Source: DASSSQ01 sp963839285 (GTDB taxonomy: Bacteria > Actinomycetota > Thermoleophilia > Gaiellales > Gaiellaceae). From it: a DNA stretch of 64,000 bases. Made by a program: the position numbers and the translations under genes. The notes beneath the pieces are model-generated. The model worked only from the letters and a program-made list of their open reading frames with translations, had not been told where the DNA came from and searched no databases. The stretch is taken from assembly GCA_963839285.1 (NCBI GenBank), contig CAWIUN010000001.1, forward strand, positions 121,592 through 185,591, read 5' to 3'. Of this stretch, positions 36,063 through 43,496 are shown in pieces; positions within the stretch are counted from its first letter, which is position 1; each line of letters starts with the position of its first letter.

Positions 36063-36766
36063 GCGCCTCGCTGGAGGGCAAGGTCGCGCTCGTCACGGGC
36101 GCGAGCCGCGGGATCGGCGCCGCCGTCGCACGGGCTCTCGACGCCGCGGGCGTCCGCCTCGGCCTCGCCTCGCGAAGCGGAGACGACCTCGGCCTCGACG
36201 CGGTCGCGATGCCGACCGACGTCCGCGACCTCGCGCAGCTGCAGGCGGTCGCCGACGCGACCGCGGAGCGCTTCGGGCGGCTCGACATCCTGGTCGCGAA
36301 CGCGGGCGTCGGCGCCTACGGGCCCTTCCTCGACCTCGACCTCGGCTGGCTGGACGAGATGCTCGACGTCAACCTGAAGGGGACGATCTACGCCGTGCGG
36401 GCGGCGCTGCCGCACCTGCTCGAGAGCGGCGAGGCCGACGTCGTCACGCTCGCGTCCGAGGCGGGGCGCCGGGGCCTGCCCAACGAGGCCGTCTACTGCG
36501 CCTCCAAGTTCGGGCAGGTCGGCTTCACCCGCGCGCTCGACCACGAGCTGCGGGAGCGCGGCGTCCGCTGCACGAACGTCTGCCCCGGCGGCGTCGCCAG
36601 CGACTTCGCGCTCGAGGCGGGCCGGGGGCGGACCGAAGCCGCCACCGAGGGGATGATGCGCCCGGAGGACGTGGCCGAGACGGTCATGTTCGTGCTGACG
36701 CGCCCGCGCGGGCACCGCATCCTCGAGCTGGCGCTGCGCCCGCAGGGCGAGGCGTCGTGGGGGTAG
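36059..36766 (+). CDS. short-chain dehydrogenase/reductase
   Basis: A 235-residue classical SDR: VALVTGASRGIGAAV (cofactor glycines), LDILVANAGVGAYGPF (NAG), a serine in VVTLASEAGRRG, and YCASKFGQVGF with the catalytic Tyr-x-x-x-Lys. ATG 36059 overlaps the isomerase stop. It may reduce the aldehyde released by the aldolase or act on the sugar itself. Intact frame. It ends 25 bases from the convergent small gene. Confidence 0.88.
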   Translation: MSASLEGKVALVTGASRGIGAAVARALDAAGVRLGLASRSGDDLGLDAVAMPTDVRDLAQLQAVADATAERFGRLDILVANAGVGAYGPFLDLDLGWLDEMLDVNLKGTIYAVRAALPHLLESGEADVVTLASEAGRRGLPNEAVYCASKFGQVGFTRALDHELRERGVRCTNVCPGGVASDFALEAGRGRTEAATEGMMRPEDVAETVMFVLTRPRGHRILELALRPQGEASWG

Positions 36767-36791
36767 CCGGGCCGCTCCGGCTCGGGCCGCG

Positions 36792-37007
36792 CTAGCCTCT
36801 GCGGAGGTCGGACTCCCAGGCGTCGAGCAGGCCCTCGACGTGGCGGCGCTGGGCGTCCGAGAACTCGAACCGCTCGAGCAGCCGGCGCGCCTCGGCGGGG
36901 TCGTCGTTCGCGACGGCCGCCTCGAGGCGCTCGCGGGTGGGGTTCGGCTGGCGGAGCTGGCGCCGCAGCCAGCGCAGCAGGCTGACGGTGGCCGCGCTCG
37001 TCGGCAT
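36792..37007 (-). CDS. 71-aa helical protein downstream of the threonine-aldolase-like gene
   Basis: ATG 37007 shares one base with the upstream stop (TGATG), so it is translationally coupled. The product (starting MPTSAATVSLLRWLRRQLRQ) is basic at the N-terminus and helical throughout, with repeats of the type AEARRLLERFEFSDAQRRHVEGLLDAWE. I do not recognise a family; the second half resembles small helical Solirubrobacterales hypothetical proteins. No membrane segment. Function unknown. Confidence 0.6.
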   Translation of the reverse strand: MPTSAATVSLLRWLRRQLRQPNPTRERLEAAVANDDPAEARRLLERFEFSDAQRRHVEGLLDAWESDLRRG

Positions 37008-38086
37008 CAGGCGAGCGCGGCGGCGTAGAGCTCGGCCGCCTCGGCCGGCGAGACCTCGAGCGCCGCCTCGCCCATCGTCAGCTCGAGCACGTGGACGCCC
37101 GGCACGACGCTCGGCTCGGGCCGGTTGAAGAGCCAGACGCCCCGCTCCTCGGCGAGGTCGAGCGCGCGCTCGTGCATCGCGTCGACGTCGCCGCGCAGGT
37201 GCAGGTGGAACATCGGCGTCTGCGGCGGGTCGGGGACGACGTCGATCCCGGGCACCTCGGCGAGCGCGGCCGCGACCGCACGGGCATGCTCGACGAAGCG
37301 CGGCATCTGCGGCAGCAGCTCGTCGAGGCCGCGCCGCGCCGCCGCCGCGAAGGGGAAGAGGTGGAAGAGCGCGCCGCCGTGCCGCCGCCGCCAGACGCGC
37401 GCCTCGTCGACGAGCTCCGCGGGCCCGGCGAGGACGCAGCCGGCGAAGCCGCCGAGCCCCTTGTAGAGCGAGACGTAGACGGTGTCGAAGAGGCCCGCGA
37501 TCTCCGCGTAGGAGCGCTCGTAGAACGGCCCGCTCTCCCAGAGGCGCGCACCGTCGAGGTGGACGGCCGCGCCGCGCCCGCGCGCCCACTCGACCTGGGC
37601 GACGAGGTCGTCCCACTCGGGCAGCCGGCCGCCGATCTCCCGCTGGGGCAGCTCGAGCAGCAGCGCGCCGATCCGGTCGTGCACCGCCTCGAGGTCGGCG
37701 AGCTCGATCAGCCGGTCGCGGTCGCCGACGAGCTCCGCCCGCAGCCCGTGCAGGTGGACGTGCGCCTGGTGCTCGTGCAGCTCCAGGTGGCAGGTCGGGT
37801 GGAAGGCGACCGTACGGACGCCGCGCGTGTCGCAGTGGATCCGGAGCGCGATCTGCTGCGCCATCGTCCCGCTCGGCATCAGCACCGCCGCCTCCTTGCC
37901 GAGCAGCTCGGCGAGCTCGCGCTCGAAGTCCTGCACGATCGGGTCGTCGCCGTAGCGATCGGGCCTCGCGTCCGCCGGGATCGCGTCGGCCGCCGCCCGC
38001 AGGATCTCGGCCGCCGAGCGCGGCGCCGACTGCGCGAGCCGCCGCTCGCAGCGCCACCTGATCTCCTGCCAGTCCCGCTCGGCCAC
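37007..38086 (-). CDS. low-specificity threonine aldolase / beta-eliminating lyase (PLP enzyme)
   Basis: A 359-residue fold-type I PLP enzyme. DRYGDDPIVQDFERELAELLG and AAVLMPSGTMAQQIALRI are typical of the threonine aldolase/beta-eliminating lyase family; AVHLDGARLWES has the Asp that holds the pyridine nitrogen, and YVSLYKGLGGFAGCVL carries the PLP lysine. It would cleave L-threonine or another beta-hydroxy amino acid to glycine and an aldehyde. GTG 38086 is chosen; the frame extends to 38137 into the tRNA-Glu gene, which cannot be coding. Coupled to the 71-aa gene behind it. Confidence 0.87.
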   Translation of the reverse strand: MAERDWQEIRWRCERRLAQSAPRSAAEILRAAADAIPADARPDRYGDDPIVQDFERELAELLGKEAAVLMPSGTMAQQIALRIHCDTRGVRTVAFHPTCHLELHEHQAHVHLHGLRAELVGDRDRLIELADLEAVHDRIGALLLELPQREIGGRLPEWDDLVAQVEWARGRGAAVHLDGARLWESGPFYERSYAEIAGLFDTVYVSLYKGLGGFAGCVLAGPAELVDEARVWRRRHGGALFHLFPFAAAARRGLDELLPQMPRFVEHARAVAAALAEVPGIDVVPDPPQTPMFHLHLRGDVDAMHERALDLAEERGVWLFNRPEPSVVPGVHVLELTMGEAALEVSPAEAAELYAAALA

Positions 38087-38129
38087 GAGCCCGATCCTAC
38101 TGCGGGGTGGGCAGATACCCTCCAGGCGG

Positions 38130-38202
38130 GCCCCCATCGACTAGTGGCCCAGGTCGCCACCCTTTCAAGGTGGTAGCGCGGGTTCGAATCCCGCTGGGGG
38201 CA
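38130..38202 (+). tRNA. tRNA-Glu (anticodon UUC)
   Basis: A 73-base cloverleaf: acceptor GCCCCCA pairs with TGGGGGC plus discriminator A, anticodon stem CCACC/GGTGG with loop CTTTCAA (TTC at 34-36), T arm GCGGG-TTCGAAT-CCCGC. CCA is not encoded. An integrase remnant lies directly downstream, marking it as an integration target. Confidence 0.95.
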
Positions 38203-38243
38203 TGATGAAGCCCGTATGGCTGAGCCGCTTTGGCTCAACCATG

Positions 38244-38306
38244 CGGGTCATGCGTGTCAGCGATGCCGGAAATGCGCGCCGCGTGCGTGCGGCGCTGCGT
38301 GCACAG
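38244..38306 (+). repeat. left copy of TGCGTGC-rich repeat flanking the integrase remnant
   Basis: The stretch contains GCCGCGTGCGTGC and, eleven bases further on, TGCGTGCAC. The same two blocks in the same order and orientation recur at 39767-39819, on the far side of the toxin-antitoxin remnants. They may be arm-type integrase sites or att-proximal repeats of a lost element. Confidence 0.45.
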
Positions 38307-38395
38307 CGCTCGCGCCATGCCGGCAACGGTGTGCGGCGGTCGGAGCTGGAGGACGCTGCGTCGGGACCGGTGCGCAGCTGCTGAACTCGCGCAAG

Positions 38396-38697
38396 CGCTC
38401 GTCGTCGTCATCACGCGCGAGGACCGCGATCCCCGGGCACGCCTCTTCGCCTCGAGCGGCGCCGACTCGATCCGGACGAGCATCGCGAAGGCCTGCCGCG
38501 CGGCAGGCGTCCCGCTCTGGTCGCCGCACGACCTCCGCCACCGGCGCATCAGCCTCCTCCACCGGCAGGGGAGGACGTGGGCGGAGATCGGCGCGCTCGT
38601 CGGCCAGCGGTCGCTGAAGGTGACGAGCGACACCTACACGCACGTGCTCGTCGACGGGCGCGAGCTCGACTACGCGGCGCTGCTCGCGGAACGCTGA
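38396..38697 (+). pseudogene. C-terminal fragment of a tyrosine recombinase (integrase)
   Basis: About 100 residues of an integrase catalytic domain: ARLFASSGADSIRTSIAKAC, VPLWSPHDLRHRRISLLH (H-x-x-R box), AEIGALVGQRSLKVTSDTY and YTHVLVD with the nucleophile Tyr, ending at the TGA at 38695-38697. The first catalytic Arg region and the DNA-binding N-terminal domain are missing; upstream sequence to the tRNA is unrelated in all frames. The fragment lies about 200 bases 3' of tRNA-Glu, the usual place for an integrase of an element using that tRNA, so it marks a former integrative element. Confidence 0.8.
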
Positions 38698-38767
38698 GGG
38701 TCATCTCCGCGACGCTCGTCGAGGGTCGAGCGGAGCTGCACTTCCAGAGGAGGTGGGTCGACGACGC

Positions 38768-39007
38768 CTATCGGCCGAACCCGTCGTCTTCGCCGTCTTC
38801 GAGCTGCCGCTCCAGCTCTGCCACGCTCGGTGCGCCAGGGACGCCCTCGAACATGCCGATGAACGACAGCGACCGCCGGCGGGTTGCCGGGAGGTGCTGG
38901 CGGAGCAGGTCGGCGGCGAGGTCCTCAGGCGATGTCCCGCGCTCGGCGGCCTCGCTGGCGAGCCGCTCGGCGAGTTCGTCGGGGATGGTTACGCGCAGCT
39001 CGGTCAT
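38768..39007 (-). CDS. ribbon-helix-helix antitoxin-like protein, 79 aa
   Basis: MTELRVTIPDELAERLASEA is a standard ribbon-helix-helix N-terminus (beta strand then helix), followed by GTSPEDLAADLLRQHL and a negatively charged C-terminal tail (LERQLEDGEDDGFG) of the kind that neutralises a toxin. ATG 39007 to TAG 38768. No toxin follows it; the nearest upstream gene is a truncated HepT. It is therefore an orphan antitoxin or solitary repressor within the remnant island. Intact frame. Confidence 0.72.
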   Translation of the reverse strand: MTELRVTIPDELAERLASEAAERGTSPEDLAADLLRQHLPATRRRSLSFIGMFEGVPGAPSVAELERQLEDGEDDGFGR

Positions 39008-39017
39008 GTTGCGAAGG

Positions 39018-39083
39018 CTACCCCTGCCGGCGGATGAGCTCGACGCGCTCGAGGTCGAGCAGCGCGTCCTCGTCGCGGCTCAG
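39018..39083 (-). pseudogene. truncated HepT (HEPN/DUF86) toxin remnant
   Basis: After the MNT gene, a 21-codon frame reads SRDEDALLDLERVELIRRQ and stops with TAG. It matches the first helix of HepT/DUF86 RNase toxins, which normally overlap the MNT antitoxin gene and continue for about 110 residues. The expected start codon is CTG here (39083-39081) and the catalytic R-x4-6-H motif is gone. So the toxin has been lost. Confidence 0.55.
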
Positions 39084-39383
39084 AGGAGAACCGCCTCCGC
39101 CTCGACCTGCTCGCGCAGTCGCGGCTTCACCTGCTCGGCCACGTCGACGTCGCACCCGAGCAGATCCTCGAGCTCCACGTGGAGGCGCGCGAGGTCGAGC
39201 AGGCTGCGCCCCTCTTCGAGGTCGACGAGGATGTCGACGTCGTTCGCCGGCTCCTCGCGCGCGACTGAGCCGAACACGCGTACGTTCGAGGCGCCATGGC
39301 GCCGAGCGAGCGAGAGGATGTCGTCGCGCTCGCGCACGGAGCTGGGCGAGAGTCGGCGGACGGCGATCTGTGGTGCTGGACAT
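39080..39383 (-). CDS. MntA-type minimal nucleotidyltransferase (antitoxin of HepT), one frame break
   Basis: About 100 residues from ATG 39383. The N-terminal frame (MSSTTDRRPPTLAQLR) and the main frame join near 39325. NVRVFGSVAREEPANDVDILVDLEEG is the MNT nucleotidyltransferase signature (GSxxR.., DxDxxVD). RSLLDLARLHVELEDLLGCDVDVAE completes the fold. MntA proteins AMPylate and silence HepT toxins. The partner downstream survives only as a 21-codon scrap, so the system is dead or the antitoxin alone persists. Confidence 0.75.
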
Positions 39384-39422
39384 GCTCCCCCTATCGTCGC
39401 ACGAACCCTCAACTACACGCGA

Positions 39423-39699
39423 TCAGCTGACGCCGAGATACGCGCGCAGGGCACGGCGGATGACCGACGACGTCGTCTCGTGGTCGCGACGGCGCGCGTT
39501 CGACGAGCGCCTCGCGCAGTTCGGGCTCGAGCCGCACCGACTCCACGCTCGCGGGCGCCGAGCCCATCGCCGGACGTCCGCCCCTTCGCCGCAACACTTC
39601 GTCGACGTCGTAGCCGGCCTCGGCCTTCTCCGCCAACTCGGCGACCAGTTCGTCGGTGATCGGGACTCCGCTCTTGGTCTTGCCGTAGTTCTTCGCCAT
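39423..39699 (-). CDS. ribbon-helix-helix/CopG-type protein, one frame break
   Basis: About 91 residues: MAKNYGKTKSGVPITDELVA, AEAGYDVDEVLRRRGGRP, then the ribbon-helix-helix VESVRLEPELREALVERA, and after a break near 39497 the remaining helix in another frame, HETTSSVIRRALRAYLGVS, ending with TGA at 39425-39423. One extra base explains the shift. It is an antitoxin-type DNA-binding protein without a clear toxin next to it. An AT-rich segment upstream (39726-39760) likely holds its promoter/operator. Confidence 0.72.
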
Positions 39700-39725
39700 C
39701 GTCAGGCTCCTGGTGACAGTCGTCT

Positions 39726-39760
39726 CACCGCTAGAATCGTATTACAGAACGTTAAGTCCG
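39726..39760 (-). promoter_or_regulatory. AT-rich promoter/operator region of the ribbon-helix-helix gene
   Basis: On the minus strand GTTCTGTAATACGATTCTAG, 30-60 bases before ATG 39699, is strikingly AT-rich for this genome. GTAATAC-type half-sites are common targets of ribbon-helix-helix antitoxins; TACGAT could be a -10. Assignment is tentative. Confidence 0.35.
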
Positions 39761-39766
39761 AGATTT

Positions 39767-39819
39767 CGTGCTCATCCGTGTCGCCCAGGCCCGCCGCGTG
39801 CGTGCACCGGTGCGTGCAC
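39767..39819 (+). repeat. right copy of TGCGTGC-rich repeat
   Basis: GCCGCGTGCGTGC, four bases, then TGCGTGCAC, in the same order as at 38244-38306; both copies also share a TCATxCGTGTC string before the blocks. The two copies bracket about 1.5 kb holding the integrase and toxin-antitoxin remnants. Confidence 0.45.
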
Positions 39820-39898
39820 GGCGCCGGAAACTCGTGGAGCCGCGGGCTAGGCTCGCCGGCGACGCCGCCGTGTCCGCCGGGCCGGACTTGTCGGAGGC

Positions 39899-40383
39899 GT
39901 GCTCCTCGCCCTCGGCCTTGTCGCCGTCAACGTCGTCATCTGGGGCGGATACGTCCGGATCCCGCTCGTCTCGTCGGACCCCGCCAGCCCGAGCCCGTGT
40001 CCAGCCACGAGCACGGCTCCGGCCGCCACACGCGCGTCCGAATCGAGCGACCAGACGACCACGACTCCGCCGCGCACCGCGACCGCTCCGCCGGCGTCCA
40101 CCGCCCCGGCGCGGGCGGCGCCGGTCCGCACCGTCAGGTTCCGCATCACGGCGGCACGTGGCGACTCATGGGTGCTGATCCGAAAGAACGTCGCGGCAGG
40201 CGCAGTCGTCTACAGCGGCATTCTCCTCCAGGGAAAGTCGGTCGGGGTCAGCGGTCACTCGGTTCTGGGTGCGCTTCGGCGCGGTCGGGAATCTCGACCT
40301 CGTTCTGAACGGCAAGGCGGTCAGACCTGCCCGTACCGGGACGATCGACGCCGTCGTGACGCCGAGCGGCCTGAGCGGCTGAC
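39899..40383 (+). pseudogene. RodZ-like C-terminal part: transmembrane helix plus DUF4115 domain, one frame break
   Basis: The frame carrying RRRRRVRRAGLVGG then LLALGLVAVNVVIWGGYV looks like a cytoplasmic basic stretch and one membrane helix, followed by a Ser/Thr/Pro linker and a DUF4115 domain: RFRITAARGDSWVLIRKN, VVYSGILLQGKSVGVSG and, after a break near 40257, FWVRFGAVGNLDLVLNGK to the TGA at 40381-40383. Complete RodZ-like proteins have an N-terminal helix-turn-helix; here a stop and the TGCGTGC repeat lie instead. GTG 39899 is the first possible start but lies inside the membrane helix. I read it as a gene cut at the edge of the former element. Confidence 0.6.
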
Positions 40384-40616
40384 CGCGAGGAACTACAGCC
40401 GCCAGGCGCAAGCAGCTTCGATCCCGCACTTGGGCGGCCTCGCCTGCGCGGCGCGAGGCAGCGCGACGGCCGGTGCAGGAAATCCGGCGAGCAAGAGCGG
40501 GATCCTGCGCCCGGCGTTCCTCCTCGGTCGGGTCTCCGCCGACCCTCGGAGGCAGGTCTGGCGCCGCCTTTCGCAGTCCTTACGCGGAACGAAAATCGCG
40601 TACGCTGGTGGCCGCC

Positions 40617-40689
40617 GGGCGGTTAGCTCAGCTGGGAGAGCACCTGCCTTACACGCAGGGGGTCGCAGGTTCGAGCCCTGCACCGCCCA
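40617..40689 (+). tRNA. tRNA-Val (anticodon UAC)
   Basis: A 73-base cloverleaf: acceptor GGGCGGT/ACCGCCC plus discriminator A, D arm GCTC..GAGC, anticodon stem CCTGC/GCAGG with loop CTTACAC (TAC at 34-36), T arm GCAGG-TTCGAGC-CCTGC. CCA is not encoded. Confidence 0.96.
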
Positions 40690-40754
40690 TCTCGTCGCAC
40701 CCTCGGGCGATCCCCCGCTCGCCGTCGAGCCCGAACGGCGCGAGACTACGGTCG

Positions 40755-41015
40755 ATGCACGATCTCGACGACGCCGCCTGGTGGACGATCCGGCCGGCGC
40801 GGAGCCTGCAGCCGAAGACCTACCGCTGCCCGCTCTGCGGCGAGCTCCTGCACGCGATGACGCCGCACGCGCTGATCGCGCCCGAGGGGAACGTCGAGCG
40901 GCGCCGGCACGCGCACCTCGAGTGCGTCGCGCGGGCGCGGCTGCCGACGCGTCCGCCCGAGCAGGAGGCCCCGCGTATCCTGCAGAGCCTCCGGCGGGCG
41001 CTCCGGCGCGGCTGA
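40755..41015 (+). CDS. small zinc-ribbon-like protein, 86 aa
   Basis: ATG 40755 to TGA 41015. YRCPLCGELLHAMTPHALIAP followed by RRHAHLECVARAR gives Cys-x2-Cys, histidines and a further Cys spaced as in a treble-clef or HNH-like zinc site. The rest is basic at the C-terminus (LQSLRRALRRG). Similar small proteins occur in actinobacteria next to tRNA or translation genes, but I cannot assign a function. It starts 66 bases after tRNA-Val. Confidence 0.68.
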   Translation: MHDLDDAAWWTIRPARSLQPKTYRCPLCGELLHAMTPHALIAPEGNVERRRHAHLECVARARLPTRPPEQEAPRILQSLRRALRRG

Positions 41016-41097
41016 CGCGCTTCTCCCTCCGACGGGTGACCGGGCGCTCCCCGGATCGGCCGATACTCGTGGCACCGGTCGAGCGGCCGACCACGAC

Positions 41098-42134
41098 ATG
41101 AAGACTTCCCTGCGGCACAGAGGACGCGCCTCGTCGGTGCGTCGGATCGTCACCACGCTCGAGTCGAGCGGACTCGCGGCGGGCGCGACGCTCGTCGGCG
41201 CGCTCTGGGCGGGCGTCGCGCTGCCGGGTGTGCCGCTGATTCCCGGGGTCGGAAACGGCTCCCAGCGGGCGGTCGCGATCTCGCTTCAGACGGCGCTGCT
41301 CGGGATCGAGGAGCCGGCTCGCATCCGGGCGGCTCTCGGCGGCCGGACGCCCGTCCTCCTGCGCACCCCTTCCGCTCCGGCCGCACGTGGCGGCGCCCGG
41401 GAGGACGCTCCGATCGTCGCGCGGGTCTCAGCCCGGCTTCTGGCCGCGGCACGGACGGCGCAGCGAAACGCCTCCGAAGCAGCTGCTCCGCTCCGGGAAG
41501 AGTCGGCCGCCCCCGCCCTCGCGCCTCCCCCCGTCCGCACGGATGCGGTGCCGATGCAGGAGCCGGCGGCGCAGCGTCCCGAGCAGGCGGCACCGCCTGA
41601 CTCGGCGCTCGGCGTGCATGCCGAACTGCCGCGGCCCGTCGTACCCGCGCGACCCCCGGAGCCGCCTCCGGCTCCGGCCGAGCCGCAGCCGACCAGCTTC
41701 CCGCCGCGTCCCGCTCCCGAGCCCGCGGACGGCTACGGCCCCAGGGCGACGCTCGACCCTCCGGAGGACGGGCCGGTGGACGACCCGACGGCCACAGCCG
41801 AGCCGACAGGCGGTGGAGCGACCGTGCCCGACGAGGGAGCCGAAGGCCCTCGGGGCAACGGCCAGGGCCAGGGCAACGGCCAGGGCAACGGCCAGGGTCA
41901 GGGTCAGGGCCCGGGCAACGGCCAGGGCCAGGGCCAGGGCCAGGGCCAGGGCAACGGCAACGGCCAGGGCCAGGGCAACGGCCGGCCAGGGCCAGGGCAA
42001 CGGCCAGGGCCAGGGCAACGGCCAGGGCCAGGGCAACCGGCCAGGGCAACGGCCAGGGCCAGGGCAACGCCCCGGGCCAGGGCAACGGCAACGGTCAGGC
42101 CAACGGCAACGGCGTCGGCCTGGGGCATCACTGA
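41098..42134 (+). CDS. Pro/Ala-rich exported protein ending in Gly-Gln-Asn tandem repeats (frame shifts within the repeat)
   Basis: ATG 41098 opens a frame with a hydrophobic segment (GLAAGATLVGALWAGVALPG), then a Pro/Ala-rich region and a C-terminal array of Gly-Gln/Gly-Asn repeats. In the sequence given, a 4-base duplication at 41984 and an extra C near 42035 inside the repeat shift the frame; the frame that resumes GQGNGNGQANGNGVGLGHH ends with TGA at 42132-42134, one base before the next start codon. Without that correction the frame reads straight through into the diguanylate cyclase as one 795-codon gene. The intended arrangement is most likely two genes. The protein looks like a cell-surface or secreted disordered protein; function unknown. 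Confidence 0.6.
41863..42105 (+). repeat. coding tandem repeat of GGCCAG / GGCAAC hexamers
   Basis: About 240 bases of six-base units, GGCCAG (Gly-Gln) and GGCAAC (Gly-Asn), often as the 18-base unit GGCCAGGGCCAGGGCAAC. A duplication of GGCC at 41984 and an extra C near 42035 break the six-base phase. Such repeats expand, contract and collapse readily, in the cell and in assemblies. Confidence 0.9.
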
Positions 42135-42135
42135 G

Positions 42136-43485
42136 ATGGCGTGGCGCTCCCGCTCCCGGTACGGACACGCAGCGCTCGTGCGGGCGGCGCTGCTCGTCTT
42201 CGCACTGACCGTCGTGCTCGTCGGAGCGGGCGCGATCACGCTCGACCGCAGCGTGCGCCGTTCGAACGAGCAGCAGGCGGCGGTCGAGCTCGCGAGCGCC
42301 TCGCGCGTCGCGGCGTCCGCCTTCACGAGCGTGCGGGCGAACCTCCGCGCGAGTGCCGGCGAGCTCGCGACCTCGCTCCCGCTGCAGCGCGCGCTGCTCG
42401 CCGGGCGCCCGCAGGCGTTGCGGCAGTTCGTCCGCTCGCACGGCGCGGTCGTGCGGACGAAGGGCCACACGTACGGCACGCTGCCTCCGGGGCCGCGGCT
42501 GGCGGCGACGGCCGGCATCGTCGCCGGCGGAACCGTCCTCGCCCGGGTGACGAGGGCGGTCCCGCTCGATGACGCGCTGCTTCGAACGCTCGGGACGGCG
42601 ACGCCGCTCCCAGAGCACGCGGCGCTCCTGCTCGTGCACGACGGCGCGGTGATCGCAGGCGGCCCGGTCGGCGCGAGCGCTCGGATCGGAGACGGCCGCC
42701 TGCCGCTCGGCGGCGTCGACTTCATGGCCTCCGCGTCACGACTCCCCACCGTGCCCGGCGCGGGCGTGGTCGCGCTCGAGCCCGCAGCGGCCGTCGAGGC
42801 GCGGGTCTCCGCCTACCGGCGCCGGCTCTTCTTCGCGGTGATGCTGACCCTGGCCGTCGCCGCGGGCTTCGCCGTGCGGATCTCGCGGCCGGTCGCGCGC
42901 ATACTCGCCGACCTCGCCCGGCTCAGCCGCCAGGCGCGCACGGATGCCCTCACCGGCCTCGCCAACCGGCGCGAGCTCGACGACCGGCTCGACGACGAGG
43001 TCGAGCGCAGCCGCCGGTTCGGCACGCCGCTCGCGCTCGTGCTCGCCGACCTCGACGACTTCAAGTCCGTCAACGACCGCCACGGGCACCAGGCCGGCGA
43101 CGACGTGCTGCGCGCGACCGGCCGCGTGCTCGCCGACGCGGTGCGCGAGCTCGACCTGCCCGCGCGCTTCGGCGGCGAGGAGTTCGCCCTCGTCCTTCCG
43201 GGGGCCGACCTCGCCGGGGCGCGCCGGCTCGCGGAAAGGGTCCGCCGCGCGATCGAGGCGCTCGAACTGCCGGTCACCGACGGCGGGACGATCCGGGTGA
43301 CGGCCAGCTTCGGCGCGGCCGCGTTTCCGACGCATCAGTCGGTCGGAGAGCTCGTGCAGGCGGCGGACAGGTCGCTCTACGAAGCCAAGCAGGCCGGCAA
43401 GAACCGCATCGAGACGGCAACTGCCCGCAAGCGCGCCGGCCGCATCGCGCGACGCGCCCACACCGTCGACGCGGCGGACGCGTAG
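42136..43485 (+). CDS. membrane-bound diguanylate cyclase (GGDEF)
   Basis: A 449-residue protein from ATG 42136. One membrane helix near residues 13-35 (AALVRAALLVFALTVVLVGA), an extracellular sensor of about 200 residues, a second helix near 236-255 (LFFAVMLTLAVAAGFAV), and a GGDEF domain: TDALTGLANRREL, LADLDDFKSVNDRHGHQAGD, the active-site motif FGGEEFALVLPG (GGEEF at 346-350) and ADRSLYEAKQAGKNR. The catalytic residues are complete, so it should make cyclic di-GMP; an RxxD inhibitory site is not seen five residues before GGEEF. It follows the repeat protein by one base and is probably coupled to it. Confidence 0.92.
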   Translation: MAWRSRSRYGHAALVRAALLVFALTVVLVGAGAITLDRSVRRSNEQQAAVELASASRVAASAFTSVRANLRASAGELATSLPLQRALLAGRPQALRQFVRSHGAVVRTKGHTYGTLPPGPRLAATAGIVAGGTVLARVTRAVPLDDALLRTLGTATPLPEHAALLLVHDGAVIAGGPVGASARIGDGRLPLGGVDFMASASRLPTVPGAGVVALEPAAAVEARVSAYRRRLFFAVMLTLAVAAGFAVRISRPVARILADLARLSRQARTDALTGLANRRELDDRLDDEVERSRRFGTPLALVLADLDDFKSVNDRHGHQAGDDVLRATGRVLADAVRELDLPARFGGEEFALVLPGADLAGARRLAERVRRAIEALELPVTDGGTIRVTASFGAAAFPTHQSVGELVQAADRSLYEAKQAGKNRIETATARKRAGRIARRAHTVDAADA

Positions 43486-43496
43486 CGGCGGGAGCG

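Noticed and set aside
41863..42105. Repeat array considered as CRISPR or minisatellite outside genes
   Set aside because: It is made of contiguous hexamers in a coding frame (Gly-Gln/Gly-Asn) without spacers.
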